A stretch of 64,000 nucleotides of DNA from Dendrocalamus latiflorus. Its lineage: Eukaryota; Streptophyta; Magnoliopsida; Poales; Poaceae. A program made the position numbers and the translations under genes. Positions 47,546 through 58,700 of the stretch are shown here, piece after piece (the first letter of the stretch is position 1; each line of letters opens with the position of its first letter). The DNA is taken from contig CM029627.1 of the NCBI GenBank assembly GCA_017311315.1, positions 52,233,976 through 52,297,975 of the forward strand, in the 5' to 3' direction. Under the pieces are notes generated by a model. That model was not told the DNA's origin. It made no database searches and saw nothing but the letters and a program-made list of their open reading frames with translations.

Positions 47546-49187
47546 TAGAAGATTTAGGTTAAGCGGTCTGACCACTTTGTATTGAGCGATCTGACTGGCA
47601 GGTCGACTACGGCAGAACGACCATGGTAGAACAACCACAATAGATCGACTGTGGTAGAACGACTACAGCAGATCGACCATGGCATAACAACCATGGCAAA
47701 ACGACCACGATGGATCGACCATGGCATGTCGAGCACAACAGTGAACCGTTCGGAGCTACCATGAACTAGTCGTAAGCTATAGCAAGTCGGTGATAGCTAT
47801 AGCAAACTGATCGTAAGCTACAGTAAACCGGTCGATAGACGTAGCCGTGTGTTGGGCAGTTCGATTGGCAGACTTTGACCACGGTTGGTAGTCGGAGGCA
47901 TCAAATGCGATTGGTGATCGATAGTTTGAGCTACAATAACCAGTCGGTGATCATAGCTACAGTACCTTGTCAATGGTCGTAGCTACAATACCTTGTCGGT
48001 AGTCATAGCTACAGTACGTTGTTGTTGATCTTAGCTATAGTGCCTGTCGATGATCGGTAACTATAGACTTTGTGATCAGTAGTTGTAGCCTTCATGATCT
48101 ATTGTCGTAGGCTTTGCAATCGGTTACCATAGGCTTTACGATCGGTACTCATAGGCCTTGAATACTTCAATTCTTGTGATTCTCGAATACTCCGAGTACT
48201 CATGGTTTTGAAGTCCTCATTGGGCTAGGGGTCCCAGAGGTTTCGACATGTGATGAGTTGGAAGGAGTTATGGAAGGTGTCCATAACTGGAAGATTTAAA
48301 GATTTTGGAAAACCCATGTTTGGAAGGGTTTCAGGTCCCTTGATTTTCAGGATTGGTTAGGATTTTGTATCCTTGTTGATGAGGACATGGGTTAGGGCTT
48401 GAGAATATAAAAACAGGGAGAGACTAAGTGTTTAGTTGTGGCTTTGGGGGCTTTGTGGCTTTGGTATGGCTTTAGGAGAAATCTTTTGGAGTTTTTGTGC
48501 TAGGATTTAAAGGGTGCCGCGAGGGCACTTTGTAGCCACAGAACATAATCATCCAACAATGCAAATCAACTTGTGATTCAATCCATGAGGGAGCTTGCAT
48601 CTGTTCTTAGTCTTTTGCTTTGTTTTGTGGAATCGATTATTTTCGTGTTCCATGTGATTTTGATTGGATTCTTTTTGAGGAATAGGTTGCAAATAGGCCT
48701 AAGAACAGATCTGCAAAGTTTCTTTAGATTTCTCCTAGTCGTTTGAAAGCAATTGTAATTTTCGGGTTTAGCCAAGTTTTTCTTTTCTTTCTATTGCAAT
48801 CTCGATTTCTTCGAATCTAGTTGATGTTTCTTGCAATTTCTTGTTGGAATAGATTCTAGATATCTTAGCATCACGTGTGTCAAATTTGAGGTCAATTGGA
48901 GTTGTTTTGTCGAAGTTAGATGGATTCTCGTTCGCGTCGGTTGTTCTGTGTTTTTTGGTCGGTGCATAGTGCCAGGGGTCAAACGGCTTTCACCATTTAC
49001 GGTCGGACCAGCCATAAGCTTTTGGTTTTGAGTTTTTGTTGTTTTTTGTTTTGGGCTTGCTTCTTCGGTTCCAGTAAGTATAATCTATTATTTAAATTGT
49101 TTTTCTTTTGGTTTGAGTTTTGGTTTCAGGTTCTTAAAAATGAAGGCAATCATTCACCCCTCTCTAATTTTTATATACGACCCTACA
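47546..49187 (+). mobile_element. Satellite-rich LTR-like block, plus strand
   Basis: It begins with tandem CGACCATGGCAGAACGACC-type repeats (47590-47720), then CGGTCGATAG / GTAGCTACAGTACC repeats. A promoter-like AATATAAAAACAGG (48403) follows, then transcribed-looking text, ending CAATCATTCACC...CGACCCTACA at 49187. The reverse complement of 39423-41620 has the same order, so both are probably LTRs of one family. Boundaries at the left are uncertain. Confidence 0.5.
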
Positions 49188-49803
49188 CTCATCATAAGAA
49201 ATTAAACTGTATGAACTTTAGTTTTCGAGTCAAATTTGGTTAAGAATTTGTGCTGTAATTTTTCCAGTTGGTACAGCCATTTATAAAGAAATATGAACTA
49301 TGCATTGCTCCAAACGTAGATGAGACTAATGCGGTTAGCATGCTTAGTTCCCTTAATTCGGTCAGTGCATAGTGCCGGGGTCAAACCGCTTAACTATTAC
49401 GGTCTGACCAGCCATAAGCTTAATTTTGGTTTTGAGTTTTTGTTGTTTTTTGTTTGAAGCTTGCTTCTTCAGTTCCAGTAGGTATAATCTATTATTTAAA
49501 TTGTGGGTATTGATAAATATCATCTGGATGTTTTCTTTCTAACTATCATCCAGATTTATGACCGTTAGATTAGAGATCCAAAGGCCACAAATTCTCCCCA
49601 CCCTCTCCAAAAAAAATGTCCCCCCTCCAAAAAAAAAGAGACCGTTGGATCTCTAATCCAACAGTCCGAAATTTAGATGATTGTTGAGAAGAAAACATCC
49701 AGGTGAGTTTAAGTTTTGGTTTCAGGTTTCTAAAAATGAAGGCAATCATTCACCTCTCTAATTGCTATATACGATCCTACACCCATCATAAGAAATTAAA
49801 CTG
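48955..49803 (+). repeat. Direct duplication, one copy interrupted by a MITE
   Basis: Copy A (48955-49210) and copy B (49355-49803) share GTGCATAGTGCC, CCAGCCATAAGCTT, TTGAGTTTTTGTTGTTTTTT, ATAATCTATTATTTAAATTG, AAAATGAAGGCAATCATTCA and CATCATAAGAAATTAAACTG in the same order. Copy B has about 200 extra bases (roughly 49509-49710) that form a hairpin MITE. Copy A is therefore its empty site. Confidence 0.9.
49516..49707. mobile_element. Hairpin MITE, insertion proven by the neighbouring empty site
   Basis: The left arm CATCTGGATGTTTTCTTTCT pairs with the right arm AGAAGAAAACATCCAGGTGA. The pairing continues for about 60 bases to GATTAGAGATCCAA / TTGGATCTCTAATCC. The loop carries C-runs and A-runs (CCTCCAAAAAAAA). 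The 53845 element has a similar plan and loop. Copy A of the flanking duplication lacks it. Confidence 0.85.
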
Positions 49804-50015
49804 ATCATTCTCACATGCTGCGCGGCGCAGCAGCAACGGAAGGTCAACCCTCTTCAACCATGGGGTGGGTGCCTCACGTTCTCCATGGGTATCTCGTTAG
49901 AATCTCTCTCTTCCAAAACTAAAACGAAAAATCAAATCGAATCCCTCTTTCCTCCTAGAACAAAAACAAGAACTAAAGAACGCCGATTCACAAAAAGGGA
50001 CTAATTAGATCCCTA

Positions 50016-50039
50016 CTCCCTCTATCCTACAGTGTAAGC

Positions 50040-50108
<69 letters not shown>

Positions 50109-50284
50109 AAGAAGTATATTAGTTATGTAATATTTAATAGAATTAGATTATAGTTGCTCTTTTTAGATAGACATAATACTGCTCTTTCTATTAAAAATAA
50201 ATATAATATAATTTTATAAAATATTATTTAAATAATATATCTTTTAGATATATGAATCGGACTTTGTATCGCAGACAATGAGAG
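50016..50284. mobile_element. Stowaway-like MITE with AT microsatellite, in the YUCCA promoter
   Basis: The left end CTCCCTCTATCCTACAGTG after a TA dinucleotide is a typical Stowaway start. The right end CAATGAGAG followed by TA is a poor match to it. An (AT)n run of about 65 bases (50042-50106) has expanded inside it. Its right edge is about 50 bases from the TATA box of the YUCCA gene. Confidence 0.55.
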
Positions 50285-50335
50285 TATCAATCTTCAAATA
50301 TTATCATTTATTCCTCCTTCACATGCTTCTCTCCC

Positions 50336-50342
50336 TATATAA
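50336..50342 (+). promoter_or_regulatory. TATA box of the YUCCA gene
   Basis: TATATAA followed by GGAGACC lies about 150 bases before the start codon. The 120-base leader after it has CA-rich and CAACA text and no upstream ATG, which favours initiation at 50491. Confidence 0.75.
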
Positions 50343-50490
50343 GGAGACCACCCCCCAAATCACCAACACAAAACACTTGCAAGCCCAACAAAAACAACAG
50401 CAAGAACACCTTCTTCTTCAGCTACTGGACACTTGCAACACTTGCAAATCCAAGCTTAGCTTACTTAGCTAGTGATCATCTGAAGCAGCC

Positions 50491-51868
50491 ATGGTGCTTC
50501 GCCCCACCGATCGCATGGACAGCCTCTTCTCCCCGCGTTGCGTGTGGGTGAACGGCCCCATCATCGTCGGCGCCGGCCCTTCGGGTCTCGCGGTGGGCGC
50601 CAGCCTCCGCGAGCAGGGCGTGCCGTTCGTCGTGCTGGAGCGCGCCGACTGCATCGCCTCGCTGTGGCAGAAGCGCACCTACGACCGCCTCAAGCTTCAC
50701 CTCCCCAAGCAGTTCTGCGAGCTTCCGGGCATGCGGTTCCCGGAGCACTACCCGGAGTACCCCACCCGCCGGCAATTCATCGACTACCTCGAGAACTACG
50801 CCGCCAAGTTCGACATCAAGCCGGAGTTCAACCACACCGTCCTCTCCGCGCGCTACGACGAGACCTCTGGCCTGTGGCGCGTGCGCGCCGCGGCGGCCGG
50901 CTCCGAGATGGAGTACATTGGCCGCTGGCTCGTCGTCGCCACTGGCGAAAACGCCGAGAGCGTGGTCCCGGACATCCCGGGCCTCGCGGGCTTTGGCGGC
51001 GAGGTGACCCACGTCAGCGAGTACAAGTCCGGCGAGTCCTACCGGGGCAAGCGTGTGCTCGTGGTCGGCTGCGGCAACTCCGGCATGGAGGTGTCCCTCG
51101 ACCTCTACGACCACGGTGCGCTCCCGTCCATGGTGGTTCGAGACTCTGTGCACGTCCTCCCCCGAGAGGTGCTCGGCAAGTCCACCTTCGAGCTCGCCGT
51201 GCTGCTCATGCGGTGGCTACCCCTCTGGCTCGTTGACAAGATTATGATCCTCCTAGCCTGGCTCGTCCTTGGCGACCTCGCCAAGCTCGGCCTCCGGCGC
51301 CCGGCCGTCGGCCCTCTCGAGCTCAAGAACACCCAAGGCCGCACCCCCGTGCTCGACATCGGCGCCCTCGCCAGGATCAGGTCCGGTGACATCACCGTCG
51401 TCCCCGGCGTGACTCGCTTCACCAAGGGCTCCGCCGAGCTCGCCGACGGCCAATCACTCGACATCGACGCCGTCGTCCTCGCCACCGGCTACCGCAGCAC
51501 CGTGCCCCAATGGCTCCAGGTAAATTCACATTCCCTTCCATCTCCATTACTCACCCAAATGCTACTGTTCCATTAGCTCATCGCACCGAAACACAGCAAC
51601 ATTCGGCTGATCAATCAATGTCTCCTTCCTTCAGGGCAATGACTTCTTCAACAAGGACGGGTACCCCAAGACAGCGTTCCCCCATGGTTGGAAGGGACAG
51701 TCCGGTCTCTACGCCGTCGGCTTCACCCGGCGCGGGCTCTCCGGCGCCTCGGCCGACGCCGTGCGCATCGCCAAGGACCTCGGCCAGGCGTGGAAGGAGG
51801 AGACCAAGCCCACCAAGAGGGCCGGGGCGTGCCACAGGAGGTGCACCTCCGTGTCCGTGGTCATGTAA
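50491..51868 (+). CDS. YUCCA: YUCCA-type flavin-containing monooxygenase (indole-3-pyruvate monooxygenase)
   Basis: The enzyme converts indole-3-pyruvate to indole-3-acetic acid with FAD, NADPH and O2, the rate-limiting step of auxin synthesis. Exon 1 is 50491-51519 and exon 2 is 51635-51868 (GT-AG intron, frame kept), giving 420 residues, the usual family length. Motifs seen: FAD-binding GAGPSG (27-32), ATGEN (150-154), the FMO signature FGGEVTHVSEY (168-178), NADPH-binding GCGNSG (193-198) and ATGY (331-334). A hydrophobic patch lies at about 235-262. The ATG is preceded by CAGCC, a fair plant context. Codon third positions are strongly G/C, unlike the AT-rich surroundings. The 3' end converges on the subtilase. 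In rice a YUCCA (YUC7) lies near subtilases on chromosome 4; identity with it is inference. Confidence 0.96.
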
Positions 51869-53442
51869 GCAACCAACCAACCAACCAACAACACTCAAGC
51901 TAACTAAAGCACACATACTGCATCGTTAATGGTGTTTTAGTCAGTCAGTCAGTCCAATCCCCTTGGTTCGTTGTTAATTTGTTCTTTGCGTGGTTAATTA
52001 ATTAGGATGTGAGATCGAAGTGTGATGATAATATGTACGTTGTTAGGTTAGTTAGTAGGAAGAGAGGTGATGATACTGTACGTGTAGGACACAGAGAGTC
52101 AGAGAAGAAGAAGAAAGATGACAAGTGGAGCCCGCCCGTCAGTGGGAAGTGAGAGCCCTAGGGGATTTTTTTACCGCAGCCAAGGGCGTACGTCTGGTGT
52201 ACAGTCAGAGACTAGCTTACCTGCCGATGGAAGATGAGGCTCTTGTCGTTGACCTTGTTTGTTTATTTCTTGTATTTCACCATATATTTTCACTTAATTT
52301 CTAGCCTTTTGTAGCTCGATCTTGCTGTAACAATACGATGTGTACCTGTTACTGCCTGTAGTAACAGTTGTTTTGTAACTCCCTTTGTATAACTCCTCTA
52401 CTTGAGAGTGAATATATGCCTAGTGTTTTGCAAATTACAATGGTTAATTCTTAGAATCTCTCTCTCTCTCTCTCTCTGTGTCTCTCTCTCTAGTTTGAAT
52501 TTGTGGAGATATGAAGTATTGTCACTTTCAGGCATCAATCAATTCAGGAACCAGCAAGAAACATGGTAGGGTGGTGTGGGTTGTGGAATTCCTGGCTCTT
52601 GTCCTTTGGCTGTCCCCATACTGGATCTGGGTCACCATTGTGTTCCCCATTGGCTCCTGGTGCTCTGGAAGGATCAATCACAATCAGATCTCACTGCAGC
52701 TCTCTACACCACACCACTCACTACCTGGCCCTGGCCCTGGCCCTGGCCCTGGATCTGGAGCAAGATTATTGAGTAACATACCCAAAGTCTGATGACAAAG
52801 ATTAAACTGGAAAAACAGAAGGAAATCACTATAAATGAGTACAAATTTCCCAACCACAGTTTTAGAACTCTGGCAAATGAAAACTTAACTCCTCACATAT
52901 ACGAAAGTAAAGTTTCCAAAATGTAAATATTTAATTTAATTACTCTATATTTTTTCAAGAGAAAACGGTGGATGTTTTCAGGGTTAGGCACTCCAATCAT
53001 TGCGGTATAGTTGCTAAGTACATATTACCAGGTATTGTAACGATTTCTTTGAGCTACTACAATTAATACACATAAAGTGAAGTAAAATTTCAGTTGAACA
53101 ACTCCTAATTTTTTGTTGTTGGGAATGAATAGCTCCTCTCATTTGCTCAGCATTATCGTTAACTGTCCTACTAACAACTAATTTTAGCACAAGCCCATCC
53201 TTTCTTTCATTGAAATCCAGGGGCAAAAATATATAGGAAAGATAATCCATCAACGGTCCAAGATGGACCATTCCATGTGAAGTCAATGTGAGATGAGAGC
53301 ATCAAGTGGTCACTAAAGCAGAAGGGTGAATCATTTGATTTTGGAAAAAGAATTTGTTATAGCTGGATGTGGGTTGTATCCCAGGTAGCTGTAGTAGATA
53401 TAAAGCCCCCACTAAGCAGCAATAAAAAGGAAAGGGAGCTGA
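51869..53442 (+). other. YUCCA 3' untranslated region and intergenic DNA
   Basis: The first about 550 bases look like a 3' untranslated region (TGTAACTCCC, GTGAATATATGCC near 52410). A (CT)n microsatellite (52460-52491) and a (GGCCCT) hexamer run of about four units (52728-52751) follow. No second gene is seen. Confidence 0.5.
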
Positions 53443-53672
53443 GGGTCTGTTTTTTTCGGCTGTGGCTTATGATTTTTGGTTAAAATTTTTGAATTTTGGT
53501 TGTTTACGGTACAGATTACGGAGAGACAGATACTCACTTGCGATTTTAGTGGGTACAGATGTTAGGCTTTTAACGTTTAGATCGTTTAACTTGTAGACCC
53601 CGTCTTGAAAAAATATTCCGTTTAAAAGTTAAGTACTATAGCAAAAATCAAAAGCCGTTAGCCCAACATGTA
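53443..53672 (+). mobile_element. MITE copy, same family as 32732
   Basis: It begins GGGTCTGTTTTTTTCGGCTG and keeps the family order: TTATGATTTTTGG, ACTCACTTGCGATTTTAGTG, TTTAACTTGTAGACCCCGTC and CAAAAGCCGTTAGCCC. The right terminus is lost. Confidence 0.7.
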
Positions 53673-53844
53673 CAAGGCCACATCACATGATGTGACCCCT
53701 TGGAGAGACTCCGGCAAATCACAGGCCATCTCTGTCACTGCATAAGCAGATTTGGTTGGGCTTAATTACAAGCTCAAACCCTTTGTTTCCCATCAACTTG
53801 TGCTTCCTGAGGTGCCAGGGTTCCAGTTGTTTTCTTTTTGTGTA

Positions 53845-54056
53845 TGTCTATACAACATTCAACTGTTTTTGAGGACAAAAACAGTCAGATTGATCTGAGG
53901 CGTTAAATCTCCATCCAACGGATCCACCCATACAAGCCCCCTCCAAAAAAAATTGACCCCCCTTCAAAAAAATGATCTAGGACGTTGGATTTCCATCTAA
54001 CGGCTCAAAATCTGACTGTTTTTGTTTTCAAAAATAGTCGAATGTTGTATAGACAC
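53845..54056. mobile_element. Hairpin MITE, similar plan to 49516
   Basis: The left arm TGTCTATACAACATTCAACT pairs with the right arm AGTCGAATGTTGTATAGACA, continuing through ACAAAAACAGTCAGATT. The loop carries CCCCCTCCAAAAAAA and CCCCCTTCAAAAAAA words as in the 49516 element. The target duplication was not resolved. Confidence 0.8.
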
Positions 54057-55736
54057 TTCCTTTATTTTTTTCAATAACTACTAATTGGTGCTGCTAGATG
54101 AAAGAAATTCCAGTAATTTTTATGTAACATCGATCGATCAAACTAATATTATTGTGATACTGTGCGTGCAGGTGCTCTTGTCGGAGGTGACTAGAACATA
54201 AACGGCCAGTTATATCACGCAACAATAACATGCATGCTGATGCGTGTGTACATGTGTGTTTGTTTGGCAGCTGGGCTCGTGCCGTGACGTGCAGAGATTT
54301 CCAATCATGTAACGTTTCGCTCATTTCAGTTTAAATTTCTAACTTTTAGATTTTTTTATTATTTTTAAATTTTATCTTTTTCTAATTGTTCGATTTTTTT
54401 AGCTTTTTGCTGGTTCTTTTTCCGTATTCGTTTGCATTGTCTATGATGGGTTAACCTGTTTTTTCATATATTTTTTTAATTTTTTTAAATTTAGTTACGC
54501 TAAATAAGGCACAATCAGCTACAGTGTAATTTCAGTTAGATATAGTATAATTTCAGCTATAAATCAATTTATTTCAGTCCAACCGAGCGGCACCGTCCAC
54601 ACGTACGTATATAGATAGTTGGGCTTACTCATGCATGTGAGCCATTGTGGGGGTGCTCTGGTTATTCACAGGGAAATGACTACATAGAAATAGTCACTGC
54701 AAAATGAACATTCTAGGGAAATACCACTGTAAAGTTTCTGAACATTATAGAGAAATACCAATGTAAAGTTTCTCCCGATAAAAAATACCACGCTAGAGTC
54801 ACATTGTTCAAAGAATACCACTCATGTACATATTTCCCCAAATAAGACCAACTCCTCCACGGCCCTGATGGAAATTCGTCCATCTTGCTCTCTGTCGACA
54901 ATCTCGTCTACTCCAGTTCCCAATTGCTTCCTCTCCTTCTGCCACTTCACCGCATACCAAATAACACAAATAAATACCAAAAAAATTAAACGGAGGAAAA
55001 AAAACTCAAATATGTTTGCAGATTATGAAAGTTCTTGATTTTATAAAAAAAATTAGGAATAAGTTTTACTCAATTTAAAGTTTGTATGCAAAAGTTATGA
55101 ACATTCGAAATTTGCTTGGCCAGAAAATCCAAAAAAGAAGGAAGTGCTATGAACGGATTTTTCATTTTAATTTCTACTTTTCTTTCTATAAGGAAAAATC
55201 AGTTATTAACGCTCAGTAAGGCTGACAGGTGGGGCCTGTTAGTCAGGATTTTATTATCATAAAAGACTAACAAGTGGGGTGAGAAGCCAGCCAGCCACTG
55301 AATAGGGAAATATGTTTGTCAGTTAGTTCAATAACAATCCACAAGTAGTTTAATCTGTTTATGATAGTACGAGTGTTATTGTGCATGTAGGCATTAGGAT
55401 GTTGAACAGTGATACAAACCAAACTAGCTTCACCGAAAAACAAAGAACCCGTATAAACAACGGTGAAAATGGTTTGACCACTGTTTGGTTCCAACATCGA
55501 ACACAACCATTTACACCCCAGGTAGCTGTTGGGTCTACTAACCCCAGAGCTTTTTGTAAGATACTCTTATGAAAATTTACATATGAATCCACGCAAATTT
55601 ATAAACATAGTCCAAATAAAATGTAGAGTAGTGGTAATTGACCCCACAGTAAAGTTTCTGGTTCTGGCACTAAACACACGTTCACACAATTTTATATGAA
55701 TACATCTTCCAGTTTACTTCTCTGAGGATATATAAT
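54057..55736. other. Intergenic DNA between the convergent genes
   Basis: A 34-bp unit beginning GAACATTCTAGGGAAATACC is repeated in tandem at 54706-54739 and 54740-54773. Short frames near 55267-55592 lack domains. The part just below 55737 should hold the 3' untranslated region of the subtilase gene. Confidence 0.45.
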
Positions 55737-58700
55737 TCAGGAGACGCTGGAATAGAACTCTTCCACTATGATGCGAACTGCAATTGGGATCCGAACCCAA
55801 TGATCACCTCCGTCGTGCCATGCTAAGCTACCAAACGTGTAGTCACCCTGAATCTTTCGCGTCGCCTTGAAGTTCACCTTGAAACTCTGCACCCTTGTGT
55901 CCTTACTGAACACCATCGCCGACGGCTCGACGGACATCTCCACACCAGCAGGAGCCTGCAAGATCGCTTTGTACACTGCGTCGGGTTGGCCGACATTGGT
56001 GACAGTGCGCATAACCGTTTGAGATGTCTTGAGGCCAGGAATGGCGATGGATGGAAGATTCAAGTCTGATAAAGATGCTCTAGGTGTCGTGCAATTGCCG
56101 TTTGCGCCTAATCCTCCCATGCAGTTGAACAACTTCAGGTAATCTGCCGGATCAATGTCGTATATAAGGCCAGGATCATCCGCTTTGCTCGGATTAACAA
56201 ATCCTGCTCCGTAGTCAAAGGGATTGGCAATCTTTGTTGGAGTCCCATCTGCTTGTGGTAGGAGCCCATTGTTGTCGGTGGTAAGTGCTACAAGACATTT
56301 TGAATATATTAATTACTGATCAGTTCTTTAGCCTACAACTACAGTGACAACTGTCACTCAAGCAGCCACTTAGTTAGGGTATGATATGTATAAACTTAAA
56401 CTATAGTAAGACCTTGGTAATTTAATTTTTCCATAAATATCCGAATCAGGTATCTTGTGCTCAAGCTACAGGCAATCTTATCCATTGATTTTCCATCAGA
56501 TGGTTGCCCAATCATGAAATGACAAGAATAACAACATATATTGTTCGCCTAACAGTCTTATAATAGGGTTATACTTATACATACCGGTTGTCATAAGTGC
56601 TGATTTTAGGGCAGCAGGTGACCAATCAGGATGGAGTGCCTTAAGCAGGGCAACAATCCCCGACACATGAGGGCAAGACATTGATGTTCCAGAAGCAAAA
56701 CGGTAGAAAACACCTAGACTTTTGTAAGCAGCAGTCTGTGGCGCAGCCGCTAAAATGCCCACCCCAGGTGCGGCAATATCAGGCTGTTTGAGAGTACAAT
56801 GGGTTAATGGAATGTTGACTAATGGCATGACATGCATGTAAGAAAGATTGAGAACATTGATTGAATCGACTGTCCGCTCATGTAAATTTCAACATTTGTA
56901 ATTAAAAATGAATGATTTTTCTGAGATTTGTTAGTCTACTGACTGTAGAACAGATAAACCGTCTGTCCTATTTATATCCCTGTTCTAATTTGGGAAGAGA
57001 AGTAACCATGCGCATTCTTTGTAGATTAAGAAATATGGTAGCAATAGTTTAATGTGATGCATGAGAAAAAATTGCATTGAAGTTTACTAATTTTGACTTC
57101 AAATTTGATAAATTCTCAATTTGCTAAATGTATTTAGTTTCTTTTTTTTTTTTGAAATTTTGATGCATCTGAACATTGCATAATTGTCAAGAAGAAACCT
57201 CATGCATCTTTTGTATGGTATTTGATACACTAAATATGATAGAAAAGTCCAATTCTAGCACATTATATGTAAGACATGGTATAGCAGCAGTTTTAAGAGC
57301 ATGAACTTTGAACTTTGAAGACACATCAGGAAAAGGGTTATGACAGAATTCGAGCCATTAATGTTGTGTTTTCTAATCATGTAATTGTTTGGAGAAAAAA
57401 ACAGCCATGTCATTGTGTTGATTTAAGGGTTCCAGAATTGATCCTACAATGAAACTGGTTGGAATTGAAATTTGTTAAATCATTTCTTTATTGTTTTCAA
57501 CAAGTCATTGTATTCGTCTAATTTTGTGCTCACGAAGGATTAATAGTTCTGAATATACAGTCTTTTCGTATCATTTTGTTTCTTTTTCTTGCTCTGTTTG
57601 CCTGAGACATGAATTCCACAGTCAAATCTTTTTGAGCCACTTCGTTTTCAGCACAAAGTGATCTTTTTGTTAATTGATTTTATTATTGTAATTGTTTAAA
57701 CCAAACACACACTATATGAGAATCTTGCATCATGAAAGAATATTGTTTACATTGAGTATAAGAGATTGTTGTTGCATGCTTACCTTGAGAACCCCAGGAT
57801 AGACAGGGCTAGGCCCCCTAGATGAGAAAGCTGCTATTTTGGGGGCAGGAACTTCATTTCCTATTGTTGTTTGAGTTAAAGATATCTTTGCTTTTGGTCT
57901 GTCACTGTTGCTGTTAGTTTTGTATAGGATAAGAAAAAGGATTGTTAAAACACAGAAAAATTTTATCAAACCACAATAATTCTAAATGCTAATCAATCTA
58001 ATGTCGAAGAGTAGATTAATCTTTATGTATTTATTCCAAAGGAAATAATATATACGTACAAGTAGTACTGGTAAATCTGGTTGGCGATCTCAAAGTCAAC
58101 AGCAACGCACGGAATAAATGTTCTTGTAATTCCCCACGATGAAATACTGTCAGTATTATGCTGTGAGAATATGAATCCTTTGCCTCCATTTTTCTCCACT
58201 AGTGACGCGATTGCTGCAAAATTTGGCTGTGAAGAAATGCCACCAGGTGTGATGCAGAAGACGAACTTCCCGTATATATTTGTGCTGTTTATGTAGTCTA
58301 GGCTGCACCTGCAAATTACTTGCTACTGTTGGTATACGAGTAGGCACATGTACGAGCTAAGGGCCTATTTGGAGCATATGAGTTTCATTGAAACAGTTCA
58401 TACATATGTTAGTATGCCGATTGATGGATCATACAAGCATATGTGGTTTGAGTCTCAATAACCACACATACACAATGAAGTTGTCATTATATACGTGTAT
58501 ATAGAATTGTACCGTCTACTATAGAAGAGCTCCAACTGATTGAACTGATTTGCACCTTTCACTGTCACGAATAAGGACTGTCCCTGTAAACATATAGCGA
58601 GGAAAGAAAAGGTGAAACAGAAATTTCATACAAATGATGAAAAGTACTTCATAGAAATTAAGATTGAAAACAGTCAAACGATAGGCTTTATTAGGCAAAT

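Noticed and set aside
50476..51153. 225-codon open frame on the minus strand opposite the YUCCA gene
   Set aside because: It is an antisense shadow caused by G/C-rich third codon positions of exon 1. It has no domain and no promoter.
50538..51236. 232-codon plus-strand frame overlapping YUCCA in another frame
   Set aside because: Arginine/proline-rich shadow typical of a GC-rich gene read out of frame. The family motifs are all in the frame starting at 50491.
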